Translations under genes and position numbers: made by a program
Assembly (NCBI GenBank): GCA_035575515.1
Contig: DATLXU010000079.1
Location: 38,686-102,685, forward strand
Direction of reading: 5' to 3'
DNA length: 64,000 nt
Source: DATLXU01 sp035575515
Lineage (GTDB): Bacteria; Acidobacteriota; Blastocatellia; UBA7656
In this document: piece by piece, positions 1 to 8,917 of the stretch
Layout: each line of letters opens with the position of its first letter
How positions within the stretch are numbered: the first letter of the stretch is position 1
Notes under the pieces: generated by a model
The model's input: the letters and a program-made list of their open reading frames with translations, nothing else
Told to the model about the DNA's origin: nothing
Database searches by the model: none

Positions 1-107
1 AGCTCGCCGTTCACGCGTATGAATGGGAAGCTGCCGGCTTTGATATGCAGGTCGGATGCGCCCTTGCTGCACGCGATGGTCAGCAATTGATCAATGCTTG
101 GTGACAT
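1..107 (-). CDS. PilT/PilU-like twitching motility ATPase, N-terminal fragment
   Basis: The complement reads from an ATG at 107 into the window edge and gives about 35 residues starting MSPSIDQLLTIACSKGASDL and continuing to HIKAGSFPFIRVNGEL. This matches the start of type IV pilus retraction ATPases of the PilT/PilU family, in which an N-terminal PAS-like domain carries the pattern GASDLH...G.PP..R..G.L. The ATPase core lies outside the window, so PilT cannot be told from PilU or PilB-like paralogues. A purine-rich site (AGAGG) lies about 9 bases upstream of the ATG. The gene is divergent from the VCBS protein that starts at 363. Confidence 0.75.
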   Translation of the reverse strand, partial: MSPSIDQLLTIACSKGASDLHIKAGSFPFIRVNGE

Positions 108-326
108 TAACGTTTGCCTCTTAGAGCTTCGTTCAGCGTCAGACAAATTGCGGGGACCCGATAACTGCGCCGGTTTGGGCGATTAGCGTTAATCAGGATT
201 CGCAGTGAGCAAGAAGGGGCAGCCACTTGTCGGCGGGATTCAATGCCGTATCAGCGAGGCAGACATTTTCCGCCAGCGAGATGATTATAAGCGCAAGCGC
301 AAAACGCGACAATAGTAATCGCTGGA

Positions 327-355
327 TTGGGGCAACGCCCGCAAGTCGGTATAAT
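327..355 (+). promoter_or_regulatory. Sigma70-type promoter, probably giving a leaderless transcript
   Basis: TTGGGG at 327-332, 17 bases, then a perfect TATAAT at 350-355. Transcription would start about 361-363, on or next to the ATG at 363. No Shine-Dalgarno precedes that ATG, so a leaderless mRNA is the simplest reading. The 108-326 stretch otherwise holds only the divergent upstream region of the PilT-like gene. Confidence 0.6.
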
Positions 356-362
356 ACCTCCC

Positions 363-3300
363 ATGCGCTTGTTTCACCGCTCGCTAATTTTCGCAATCGT
401 CTTATCGTCGTGCGCTCTTGTTCCCGTCCTGTCTGCGCTCACCGCAGGCCAGAGCGAAGACGCGAAGCTCGCCGCGCGCGAAGAGGCTTATCGTGCAAAC
501 AATATCGGCGTGGCGCTGCTTGAACAATTCAAGCACAAAGAGGCCGCAGACGAGTTTCGCCGCGCGCTCAAGATTGACCCTGCGCTGAAAGTCGCGCGCA
601 TCAATCTTGCGATAGCTCTCTACAACGTGCCCGACGTTGATGGCGCGATGCGCGAAGCGAAGGCTGCCGCTGATGCCATGCCTGATGCGCCGCAGCCGCA
701 CTACATCTTGGGACTTATCGCCAAAAAACAGAATCGCACGGATGATGCAGTTGCGGCGTTTCAGCGAGTGCTGAAGATTGACCCGCGCGACACGGGGGCG
801 AATATAAATCTTGGACAGCTTCTCGTGCAGCAGCGCAAGTACGCGGAAGCGATTGCCGCGTTCCGCACGGCGATCGCGAGTGAGCCTTACAGCGTGACGG
901 CTACTTATAATCTTGCGATTGCGTTGATTCGCGCGGGCCAGCGCGAAGAAGGCCAGCAGATGATGCAGCAGTTTCAAAGGCTGCGCGAGAGCAATTACGG
1001 CACGACGCTCGGCGAAAACTATCTTGAGCAGGGCCGCTACGCCGAAGCTATCAGCTCGACGGGCGCGGAATCAGAGCTTGTTGATGCGACGATGCCCGAA
1101 GTCACTTTTATGGATGCGACCTCAAGTGTGATGCCAGTGGCTAAGTCTCAGGAGAAATCAGCGGTGGCTCAATTCTTTGGCCGATCAATCAACGCTGCTT
1201 CTTTCAATGATGCTGCGAAGCGCGATCTAGTCTCTTCGCTCGGAGGCGGCGTTGTGTTGTTCGATTATGACGGCGACGGCGACCTTGATTTGTTGGAAGT
1301 CGCACCCTCCGCCGAACGGCTCTATCGAAACGATGGCGGGAAGTTTGTTGATGTAACACAAGCGTCAGGTTTGAAGCGTGCAGACACCCAATCAATCGGC
1401 ATTGCGGCGGTCGCGGGCGATTACGATAACGATGGCCGTGCCGATCTGTTTGTGCTGCGTTATGGCGCGAGCGCGCTTTATCATAATGACGGCAGCGGGA
1501 AGTTTTCGGACGTGACTGCTGCGGCTGGCATCCCGGCTTATCCTTATCTGTCAATGTCAGTCGCTTTCGTTGACGTGGATCACGATGGCGATCTCGATAT
1601 TTTCATCGCAGGCTTTGCGGACATGTCTAAACCGCCAAAGCCCGCGAATCAGCAAATCACTTTCCCGGATGATTTCGCCGGAGCGCCGAACCTCTTGCTT
1701 CGCAACAACGGCAACGGCAAATTCACAGACATCACCGCAATCGCGAAAGTCGCAGGCGCAAACGCTCACGCCGTCGCCGTCGTGCCTACGGATTACGACA
1801 ACCATCGCGACATTGATTTGCTCGTCGTCAATTACGACGCCGCGCCTGTATTGTTTAGCAATCAGCGCGACGGCACGTTCCGCGACGTAGCCACAGAAGC
1901 AGGATTGACGGAAAAAGCTCGCTTCACGTGCGCGGCTGCAGGAGATGTGAACAAAGACGGCTTTACGGATTTCTTTTTCGGCAAAGACGACGGTGCTGGC
2001 CTTTTTGCTATGAGTGATGGCAAAGGGCGTTTTCTTTCTTCTCCGTCACCGCTCATTGAGACAATAAGCACCGCACAGTTTCTCGATTACGACAACGATG
2101 GCTTGCTTGACCTTGTGGCGTTTACAAACAGCGGCCTGCGGGTGCTTCGCAACGTCGGCGGCAGATGGGGAAACGTGAGCGAGCGCGCAGCCTCGGCGGA
2201 CTTGTTTGGCAATCCTGCGATTGTTACGCCGCTGGTTCACCGAATAGCTTCGGGCGACATTGACGGCGACGGCGATGAAGATTTGATCGCGCGCCTCACT
2301 TCGGGCGAAATCAAAGTCGCGCGAAACGACGGCGGGAACCGCAACCGCTCGCTTCGCATCAACCTCGCGGCGAAAGTCAGCAATCGGAGCAGCGTCGGAA
2401 CAAAGATCGAGATGCGCGCGGGCAGCCTCCATCAAAAGCTCGAAACCGTTTCGGCAAGCCCCGCGCCCGCCCCTTCGGATGTCATCTTCGGACTGGGCAA
2501 GCGCGAGCGAGCCGACGCCGTGCGAGTGCTGTGGCCCGTCGGAATCCTTCAAGCTGAAACCGAAATCCCCGCGACGAAACCTGCGATGATGACTGCGACG
2601 CTCACAATCACGGAGCTTGACCGCAAGCCGTCGTCGTGCCCTTATCTCTTTACCTGGAACGGCGAGCAGTTCGAGTTCGTCACAGATTTTATGGGCGGCG
2701 GCGAGATGGGTTACTGGGAAGCGCCCGGCAAGCGAAACACGCCCGACCCCGACGAGTACGTCCGCATCCGCGACGATCAACTTCGCGAGCGCGATGGACG
2801 ATTCGAGATTCGCGTGACAAACGAGCTTGAAGAAGTGCTCTACGTTGATCGCCTGCAATTAATCGCCGTAGCTCACCGGGCTGATACGGAAGTTTACCCG
2901 AACGAAGGGATGACCGACCCGCCGCGCGAGTTTAAGTTATTCGCGACGCGAGGCGCGCGCCCGCCCGCGACGGCCATTGACGATCACGGCCACGACGTGA
3001 CTTCGCGCATCGCGCGACTTGATCGCAAGTTCGTTGATGATTTCGATCTTCTCCCAATTCGCGGCTACGCGAAAGAGCACACGCTCACTTTGAATCTGGG
3101 TGAGCCGAGCACCGGGCGCACTTTGCTTCTGCTTACAGGCTGGACCGATTACGCTTTTTCGAGCGATAACGTCGCGGCTCATCAAAGTGGACTTGAGATG
3201 CGTCCGCCCGCGCTCCAGGTGAAAGATGCAAAGGGACAATGGCGAACCGTCATCGAAGAAATAGGTATTCCCGTGGGTCGCCCGCAGACGATGGCGCTCG

Positions 3301-3911
3301 ACCTGACGGGCAAGTTCTTAACATCAAATCGCGAGGTTCGCATCGTGACCAATATGCGAATCTACTGGGATCAGATTCTCGTCGACACCTCAAACGCTGT
3401 TGCGCCAACAGAGTTGATTCGCCTCGACCCGATAACTGCCGATCTTCACTGGCGAGGCTTTTCGGCTGAAGTCACGCCCGACGGGCGCGAGCCGTTCAGC
3501 TACGACTACTCGCGCGCGTCGGCAATCTCACCCTGGAAAGTAATGTCGGGCCGCTACACGCGCGAAGGCGACGTGAGAGAGTTGCTGCTGCGCTCGGATG
3601 ATATGTTCGTCATCTCGCGCCCGGGCGACGAGATTGCTCTATCGTTCGACGCGACGCGACTGCCGCCGCTTCGCGCAGGGTGGAAACGGACGTTTTTGCT
3701 CTACGCCGACGGGTTCAGCAAAGAGATGGACATCAATTCAGCGAGTCCGGACGCCGTGCTGCCTCTGCCTTTTCACGGAATGAAACATTATCCGCGCGGC
3801 GCACGTTATCCGATGACTGAAGCGCGGCGTAAATATATCGAGCGATACAACACGCGCGTAGTTGCTTCACCTTTGCCGCGCATCGAAGCAACGATAATGC
3901 GGGATAAATAA
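363..3911 (+). CDS. Secreted TPR / FG-GAP (VCBS) / ASPIC-UnbV repeat protein
   Basis: A protein of 1182 residues. An N-terminal hydrophobic signal (MRLFHRSLIFAIVLSS...) is followed by tetratricopeptide repeats at about residues 35-215. Then come seven or more FG-GAP/VCBS beta-propeller repeats (about 295-660) with calcium-loop motifs such as DYDGDGDLDL, DYDNDGRADL, DVDHDGDLDI and DIDGDGDEDL. An ASPIC/UnbV module (about 660-735, ending GKRERADAVRVLWP) and about 440 residues of unassigned sequence follow. TPR plus ASPIC/UnbV proteins are secreted or cell-surface proteins of unknown ligand that are expanded in Acidobacteriota. The start was set at 363 because it begins the signal peptide and sits at the predicted transcription start; an earlier in-frame start at 327 would overlap the -35 box. 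Confidence 0.88.
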   Translation: MRLFHRSLIFAIVLSSCALVPVLSALTAGQSEDAKLAAREEAYRANNIGVALLEQFKHKEAADEFRRALKIDPALKVARINLAIALYNVPDVDGAMREAKAAADAMPDAPQPHYILGLIAKKQNRTDDAVAAFQRVLKIDPRDTGANINLGQLLVQQRKYAEAIAAFRTAIASEPYSVTATYNLAIALIRAGQREEGQQMMQQFQRLRESNYGTTLGENYLEQGRYAEAISSTGAESELVDATMPEVTFMDATSSVMPVAKSQEKSAVAQFFGRSINAASFNDAAKRDLVSSLGGGVVLFDYDGDGDLDLLEVAPSAERLYRNDGGKFVDVTQASGLKRADTQSIGIAAVAGDYDNDGRADLFVLRYGASALYHNDGSGKFSDVTAAAGIPAYPYLSMSVAFVDVDHDGDLDIFIAGFADMSKPPKPANQQITFPDDFAGAPNLLLRNNGNGKFTDITAIAKVAGANAHAVAVVPTDYDNHRDIDLLVVNYDAAPVLFSNQRDGTFRDVATEAGLTEKARFTCAAAGDVNKDGFTDFFFGKDDGAGLFAMSDGKGRFLSSPSPLIETISTAQFLDYDNDGLLDLVAFTNSGLRVLRNVGGRWGNVSERAASADLFGNPAIVTPLVHRIASGDIDGDGDEDLIARLTSGEIKVARNDGGNRNRSLRINLAAKVSNRSSVGTKIEMRAGSLHQKLETVSASPAPAPSDVIFGLGKRERADAVRVLWPVGILQAETEIPATKPAMMTATLTITELDRKPSSCPYLFTWNGEQFEFVTDFMGGGEMGYWEAPGKRNTPDPDEYVRIRDDQLRERDGRFEIRVTNELEEVLYVDRLQLIAVAHRADTEVYPNEGMTDPPREFKLFATRGARPPATAIDDHGHDVTSRIARLDRKFVDDFDLLPIRGYAKEHTLTLNLGEPSTGRTLLLLTGWTDYAFSSDNVAAHQSGLEMRPPALQVKDAKGQWRTVIEEIGIPVGRPQTMALDLTGKFLTSNREVRIVTNMRIYWDQILVDTSNAVAPTELIRLDPITADLHWRGFSAEVTPDGREPFSYDYSRASAISPWKVMSGRYTREGDVRELLLRSDDMFVISRPGDEIALSFDATRLPPLRAGWKRTFLLYADGFSKEMDINSASPDAVLPLPFHGMKHYPRGARYPMTEARRKYIERYNTRVVASPLPRIEATIMRDK

Positions 3912-3956
3912 GGCTCGACCGCATTCAGCAAACAACATTGTCAAGGGAGAACACGA

Positions 3957-4979
3957 ATGGCAACTCAACAATCAGCAGCATCACCTTCACCGATGCTTTT
4001 CTTCGAAACGGTTAATTCTTACCAGCGCAGCGCCGCGATCAAAGCGGCAATCGAGCTGGGCCTGTTCACAGCGATAGCCGATGGAGCAGAAACCGCGCAG
4101 GAGATAGCTGAAAAGTGCGGCGCGTCAGAGCGCGGCACGCGCATTCTCTGCGACTATCTGACCATCAAAGGCTTTCTCAACAAGCACGGGCAGAGCTATA
4201 GCCTCACGCCCGACTCATCTTTATTCCTAAATCAGAAATCGCCCGCGTATGTGGGCGGGGCAATCGAGTTTCTGCTCTCGCCGATGCTCGTTGAAGGATT
4301 CAACAACCTGACGGCAGCCGTTCGCAAAGGCGGCACGGCTATCTCTGAAGAAGGAAGTGTCTCGCCGGAAAATCCCGTGTGGGTTAAATTCGCGCAGGCT
4401 ATGGCTCCGCTTGCGGCGTTCAACGCTCAAATGATGGCGCAGTTGATTGATAGGCAGATCGGCAAAGTCAATAAAGTTTTAGATATCGCCGCAGGTCATG
4501 GATTGTTCGGCATAGAGGTCGCGCGGCTCAATCCCGATGCTCAGATTGTCGCGCTCGATTGGCCGGACGTTTTGGAAGTCGCAAAGGAGAACGCGCAGAA
4601 AGCGGGTGTCGCAGACCGCTACGACACAATCGCGGGCAGCGCGTTCGAATCCGATTTCGGCAGCGGCTACGATATAGTGCTGCTCACGAATTTCCTGCAT
4701 CACTTCGACCCGCCGACAAACGAAGCGCTGCTCAGGAAAGTTCACGCGGTGCTCGCCGACGGCGGCAGAGCCATCACGCTTGAATTTGTTCCAAACGAAG
4801 ACCGCACCACGCCGCCCGTCGCCGCTGCGTTCAGCCTCATAATGCTCAGTTCAACGCCGAGCGGAGATGCTTACACCTTTGCAGAGTTTGAAAAGATGTT
4901 CAGCAATGCGGGCTTCAGCCGCACCGAGCTTCATGAACTGCCCGTTCCATTTCAACAGGTGTTGATTTCCGAGAAGTAA
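3957..4979 (+). CDS. SAM-dependent O-methyltransferase (Methyltransf_2 family)
   Basis: 340 residues with an AGGGAG site 7 bases before the ATG. Residues about 15-100 form a winged-helix dimerisation domain (ELGLFTAI..., AEKCGASERGTRILCDYL). The C-terminal Rossmann domain has the SAM-binding motif VLDIAAGHGLFGIEVAR at about 180, then VALDWPDVLEVA, an acidic GSAFESDFGSGYDIVL and the TNFLHHF segment, whose histidine corresponds to the general base of plant and bacterial O-methyltransferases. Relatives include hydroxyneurosporene/CrtF-type and acetylserotonin-type enzymes. No adjacent biosynthetic gene fixes the substrate, which may be a small hydroxylated aromatic or isoprenoid. It is downstream of and on the same strand as the VCBS gene, 45 bases away. 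Confidence 0.85.
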   Translation: MATQQSAASPSPMLFFETVNSYQRSAAIKAAIELGLFTAIADGAETAQEIAEKCGASERGTRILCDYLTIKGFLNKHGQSYSLTPDSSLFLNQKSPAYVGGAIEFLLSPMLVEGFNNLTAAVRKGGTAISEEGSVSPENPVWVKFAQAMAPLAAFNAQMMAQLIDRQIGKVNKVLDIAAGHGLFGIEVARLNPDAQIVALDWPDVLEVAKENAQKAGVADRYDTIAGSAFESDFGSGYDIVLLTNFLHHFDPPTNEALLRKVHAVLADGGRAITLEFVPNEDRTTPPVAAAFSLIMLSSTPSGDAYTFAEFEKMFSNAGFSRTELHELPVPFQQVLISEK

Positions 4980-4983
4980 CGAC

Positions 4984-5016
4984 GCGGAGGCCGGTGAATC
5001 ACCGCCCGGCCTCCGC
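4984..5016 (+). terminator. Strong GC hairpin after the methyltransferase
   Basis: Perfect 11-bp arms GCGGAGGCCGG (4984-4994) and CCGGCCTCCGC (5006-5016), starting 4 bases after the stop codon. There is no T-run (GCTTTCC follows), so it may be a processing or stability hairpin rather than a classical terminator. Between here and 5213 nothing else was recognised. Confidence 0.6.
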
Positions 5017-5212
5017 GCTTTCCGCATCGCACAATTCAAGTGATAGCATGCATCACAGTATTCGCCGCTTGTTCGTTTGCGTTTTCAAAAGCGGCATGAT
5101 AAAAATCGCTCCTGATGTTGTCATAGTCCTTCAGAATTCATTTGGTCATTTTTTAGTTTTTATCAATAGCGTAGAGTGATAATCATAGAAGCACAGCCGT
5201 AGGCGCTTTGCA

Positions 5213-7270
5213 ATGAGCTTCCTCACACGACCTCAGGTTATTATTATCATCTTATTGACGGCGCCTCTTCGCATAATCTCTTCCACAGTGCACGCGTCTC
5301 AGCCAGACCGCGACGCTAATGGCGCAACATCAAAATACCTTTACCACTCATGGACGGTTGAGAATGGTCTGCCGCAAAACTCCGTCAATGACATCGTGCA
5401 GACTCGCGACGGCTACATCTGGCTGGCCACTTATGGCGGCCTCGTCCGATTTGATGGCGTCAAGTTCACGGTCTTTGATACGGGCAACAGCCGCGGGCTG
5501 ATGAGCAACAGGGTTGTCGCGCTGCTTGAGGACCGGGCTGGCAATCTATGGATTGGCACCGAACAAGGCGGCCTGAGCCGCTACGCGCATGGCGCATTCA
5601 CCACCTTCACGGTGAAGGATGGACTGCCGGATGATCGCCTTCGCTCTGTGGGCGAGGATGATTCAGGCGCAATATGGGTCAGCACGCCCGCCGGACTGGC
5701 GCGTTATAAAGACGGGCGATTTACTACTTATACAAAGCAGGATGGAATTGCAGGCCTGCCCGGTCAGATAAGGCGTGGTCGCGACGGCAGCCTGTGGGTA
5801 TTTACTGATCGAGGGATAGTCAGGTTTCAGGGCGAGACATTTACCGTTTACGAAACGATGGGCGGGTTGCCCGTGAGCTGGATTCGCGATATGTACTGCG
5901 CTAGTGACGGCAGCCTGTGGGTCTCTGCGGCTAAAGGGCTGATAAGATTCCAATCCGATACGGCTTCTACGCTCATAACCTATGAACTGAGGGAGGGCAC
6001 ATCACCGCCGTCCAACATGGTCATGTCTATTTTTGAAGACCTGCAAGGTCGAGCCTGCTTCCTTAGCCCTCAGGGGCTGCTGCGATATGAAGGCGGCGAG
6101 ATAAAGCTATTCGCAAATATTACAAAGCCGTTTCAGGCCGAAGAAGTCGTGGCGCGGGTTGAGAATCAGTTGAATATCTCGCGCCTGCAAAAGGAGCTTG
6201 CCGAGCAGAACCGGGAACTCAAGAGGGAGAACGACGAGCTTGTTCAGGCGCAGAAGCGGACCGACCTTGTATTTTCAGCATTGGCCGAGTTGTTGCCAGG
6301 CACGGTGCTCGATGAGAAGTATCGCCTTGAAGAAAAGATCGGTTCAGGCGGGTTCGGCGCTGTGTATCGCGGCACGCACATAAGCTTGAACCGCCCGATT
6401 GCGGTCAAGGTATTTCGACCTATGGCGGGAAACGACAGACCGGAGGCGCTCGAACGATTCCGGCTCGAAGGCGTATCGGCAAGTCGAATAAACCATCCGA
6501 ATGCTGTTGCCGTGCTCGATTCAGGCATCACCTCGGCAGGCATCGCATATCTAGTGATGGAGCTTTTAGAAGGGCACACGCTCACAGAAGAATTGAGGGC
6601 TAAGGGGAGACTATCGCTGCGGCGCGCTCTTGAGATACTTGCCCCCGTTTGCGAAGCGCTCGCCGAAGCGCACGCAGTCGGCATCATCCACCGTGACATC
6701 AAGCCCGACAATATTTTTCTCCACCGCGCGAAAGACGGCGAAGTCGTAAAGGTGGTAGATTTCGGCCTTGCGAAGATACTTGGCACAGGTCCAAGCGTGG
6801 GGCTTGAGGCGATGACAATTGCAGGCGCAGTCATCGGCACACCGACTTATATGGCTCCCGAGCGCCTGGCGAATCAGCCTTACGACGGTCGGGCTGACAT
6901 ATACAGCCTCGGAGTGATTCTGTACAGGATGCTGACCGGGCGGCTGCCATTTGAGCCTCAAGAAGGCGATGCTTACGCTGTGATGGTGATGCATTTGACT
7001 GAGGAGCCGCCTCCGCCTCGCCAGATCAATCCGAACATTCCTGAAGTCGTCGAGTCAATTATCAAACTCACCTTGAAGAAGCAGCCCGGCGAACGCCCAA
7101 CTGCGAAAGAGATGTCAGCCATGATCGGCTCTCTATGCGCGTCTCTTGATGAGATTGAACCAACATCAGAAAACGGCTTGACCGGAAAGCTCACAAACAA
7201 AGCCCCTCGGTTAGAGAGCGACCCTTCGATAGAAGACGTAATGACTCGTCAGTTGCCCGCGCCCGAATAA
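5213..7270 (+). CDS. Beta-propeller sensor / Ser-Thr protein kinase chimera with receiver-domain remnant
   Basis: 685 residues. Residues 1-28 are a hydrophobic signal. Residues about 45-299 are two-component-regulator propeller blades (repeats of the type DGYIWLATYGGLVRFDG, AGNLWIGTEQGGLSRY, DGSLWVSAAKGLIRF). At residue 300 the sequence changes to NITKPFQAEEVVARVENQL, which is how CheY-like receiver domains end, including the conserved Lys-Pro-Phe. A coiled coil follows (about 318-350) and then a complete protein kinase (about 365-635): glycine loop GSGGFGAV, AVKVF lysine, IIHRDIKPDN catalytic loop, VVDFGLAK and TYMAPERL. All catalytic residues are present. No transmembrane helix separates the exported-type propeller from the kinase, so topology is unclear. 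It may be a natural in-frame deletion fusion. The 7271-7531 spacer shows nothing clear. Confidence 0.85.
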   Translation: MSFLTRPQVIIIILLTAPLRIISSTVHASQPDRDANGATSKYLYHSWTVENGLPQNSVNDIVQTRDGYIWLATYGGLVRFDGVKFTVFDTGNSRGLMSNRVVALLEDRAGNLWIGTEQGGLSRYAHGAFTTFTVKDGLPDDRLRSVGEDDSGAIWVSTPAGLARYKDGRFTTYTKQDGIAGLPGQIRRGRDGSLWVFTDRGIVRFQGETFTVYETMGGLPVSWIRDMYCASDGSLWVSAAKGLIRFQSDTASTLITYELREGTSPPSNMVMSIFEDLQGRACFLSPQGLLRYEGGEIKLFANITKPFQAEEVVARVENQLNISRLQKELAEQNRELKRENDELVQAQKRTDLVFSALAELLPGTVLDEKYRLEEKIGSGGFGAVYRGTHISLNRPIAVKVFRPMAGNDRPEALERFRLEGVSASRINHPNAVAVLDSGITSAGIAYLVMELLEGHTLTEELRAKGRLSLRRALEILAPVCEALAEAHAVGIIHRDIKPDNIFLHRAKDGEVVKVVDFGLAKILGTGPSVGLEAMTIAGAVIGTPTYMAPERLANQPYDGRADIYSLGVILYRMLTGRLPFEPQEGDAYAVMVMHLTEEPPPPRQINPNIPEVVESIIKLTLKKQPGERPTAKEMSAMIGSLCASLDEIEPTSENGLTGKLTNKAPRLESDPSIEDVMTRQLPAPE

Positions 7271-7531
7271 TTAGTCGCATATCGCGCTTCCAGGAAAGAG
7301 CAATGACATCAACTTTCTTTGCAGAATATAAATGCTGACTACCTCTGTAATCCCGTGCGCCTCTATGGCTCTTCGATAATGCAACTGCATACGCTAACGA
7401 AATTCAGCGAAAAAGTGTTAATATAGCTGCTCGCAAGGAGTATATAGCACGAGCCAAAAGTTGAATCCTCTAATCTGAACAATGGCTTTTCGCAAGTTGG
7501 TTGAGCGCAGCTAAAGATGAAGTGAGGTCTT

Positions 7532-7972
7532 ATGTTTGCGAAAGAAATACTCGATCAGCAGTCTAACGACAAGGACGATTTGTATTTTCAGTCGGCGCTT
7601 AATCCATTGAATGACGAACGAAAACTTGAAGCGGCGCTCGAAAAAATAGGTCGTGTTCCCAAGGGCTTCGACGGTAAACTGTTTTTGCCTCTTCTGAGCC
7701 GTTCTTCTCCAGCCGTTCGCTTATTGGCAGTGAAGAATATCGGCAAGCTCAAGGATGAATCGTTTCTGGATAAAGTTAGTTGCCTGGCGAAAACTGAAAG
7801 CAATACCCTTGTCCGTCGAGAGGCAGTTTCGGCTATCGGGCGCATGAGAAGCAGATATGCCGTTCCAGTATTAATCAGCTTCCTTCATGACAATGATGCC
7901 AAAGTGGTCCTGCAGGCTATTCAGGGCGCTTCTCGTTTTCAAAACTCTGCCGAAGGTGCAGGAATCGCTTAA
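7532..7972 (+). CDS. HEAT-repeat N-terminal part of a split HEAT/DNA-methyltransferase gene
   Basis: 146 residues starting at an ATG with GAGG 6 bases upstream. Alpha-helical repeats with the HEAT pattern are visible (SRSSPAVRLLAVKNIGKLKD, NTLVRREAVSAIGRMRSRYA, DNDAKVVLQAIQG). The last 13-15 residues lose the repeat pattern before the TAA. Over the same DNA the next frame continues it (LLVFKTLPKVQESLKAL, then a TDHPSELVREAI helix), so this reading frame probably suffered a one-base insertion near 7920-7945. HEAT repeats fused ahead of an N4/N6 DNA methyltransferase would be a protein-interaction or DNA-binding module. As written the product is a truncated scaffold protein. Confidence 0.6.
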   Translation: MFAKEILDQQSNDKDDLYFQSALNPLNDERKLEAALEKIGRVPKGFDGKLFLPLLSRSSPAVRLLAVKNIGKLKDESFLDKVSCLAKTESNTLVRREAVSAIGRMRSRYAVPVLISFLHDNDAKVVLQAIQGASRFQNSAEGAGIA

Positions 7973-8131
7973 AGCTCTCACCGATCACCCTAGTGAACTG
8001 GTACGAGAAGCCATTGAGAAAGAGTTTGGTCCGAAGACCAGCGGGAGAGCTAAAAACCCCTCTCACACATCAAGCCCAAATTTTTTGAAGAACGTCCTCG
8101 TTCACGGCGATGTGCGCGAAGTCCTAAGCAT
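7940..8131 (+). pseudogene. Frame-shifted middle segment joining HEAT repeats to the methyltransferase
   Basis: In the third frame this stretch reads as a final HEAT helix pair and then SSPNFLKNVLVHGDVREVLS, the typical entry strand of a DNA methyltransferase (motif before the TSPPY loop). It stops at 8154-8156. The flanking pieces (7532-7972 and 8132-8917) share one frame and this piece is one base out, so two compensating indels, about 7920-7945 and about 8125-8135, would restore a single protein of about 460 residues. Sequencing error and genuine decay cannot be told apart here. Confidence 0.55.
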
Positions 8132-8917
8132 GTGCCTGACGAATCAGTTCATTTAACATTCACATCGCCTCCCTACTACAACGCGCGGGATTATACGATA
8201 TACAAGAGCTATGAGCATTATCTGGAATTCCTGGTTTCGATTTTCAAAGAGGTTCATCGCATTACGAAAGAAGGGCGATTCTTTGTTTTGAATACGTCCC
8301 CAGTGCTTATTCCGCGCATGGGCCGAAGCCACGCCAGCAAACGGTACCTGATTCCTTTCGATATACATCCTTTGCTGACTCGGATAGGATGGGAGTTCAT
8401 TGAAGATATTATCTGGGTGAAGCCTGACCCGAGCGCAAAGAATCGCAATGGCGGCTTCTTTCAACATAGAAAGCCACTTGGCTATAAGGCCAATTCAGTT
8501 TCTGAGTACGTCATCGTTTATCGCAAAAAGACAGACAGGCTGATTGATTGGAATATGCGGCAGTATCCCGAAGAGATAATTAATGAGAGCAAAGTCGCCG
8601 GTGATTATGAGAAGACAAATGTCTGGAAGATAGCCCCAACGACTGACAGGATTCATTCCGCTCCATTCCCAAAAGAGCTGGCCGCGCGAGTTGTTCAGTT
8701 TTACTCATTCAAAGGCGACCTAGTGTTTGATCCTTTTGCCGGGATAGGCACCGTTGGGCAGGCCGCTTTAATGTTAGGCAGGCATTTCTTTATGACTGAG
8801 CAGGAGAAGCAATACGTCAATAGAGCAACCGCAGCTTTGCACGAACAGCGAACGTTTTTTTCGGATGCAGTCAGAACCTGCTCTTTGGATGAGTTCAAGC
8901 AGGAAACAATTAGATAA
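8132..8917 (+). CDS. Site-specific DNA methyltransferase (N4/N6 family), catalytic part
   Basis: 261 residues from a GTG. Catalytic motif IV TSPPYYNARDY comes at residue 11, followed by the family sequence SYEHYLEFLVSIFKEVHRI and FFVLNTSPVLIPR. The SAM-binding motif (VFDPFAGIGTVGQAALMLGR) is near residue 200, which is the beta-class order (catalytic motif before the SAM motif). Such enzymes transfer methyl from SAM to an exocyclic amino group of adenine or cytosine. The N-terminal portion that normally precedes TSPPY is found one frame out directly upstream, so this GTG is probably not the ancestral start. No cognate nuclease is recognisable; the short downstream gene at 8865 is the only candidate partner. 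Confidence 0.75.
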   Translation: MPDESVHLTFTSPPYYNARDYTIYKSYEHYLEFLVSIFKEVHRITKEGRFFVLNTSPVLIPRMGRSHASKRYLIPFDIHPLLTRIGWEFIEDIIWVKPDPSAKNRNGGFFQHRKPLGYKANSVSEYVIVYRKKTDRLIDWNMRQYPEEIINESKVAGDYEKTNVWKIAPTTDRIHSAPFPKELAARVVQFYSFKGDLVFDPFAGIGTVGQAALMLGRHFFMTEQEKQYVNRATAALHEQRTFFSDAVRTCSLDEFKQETIR

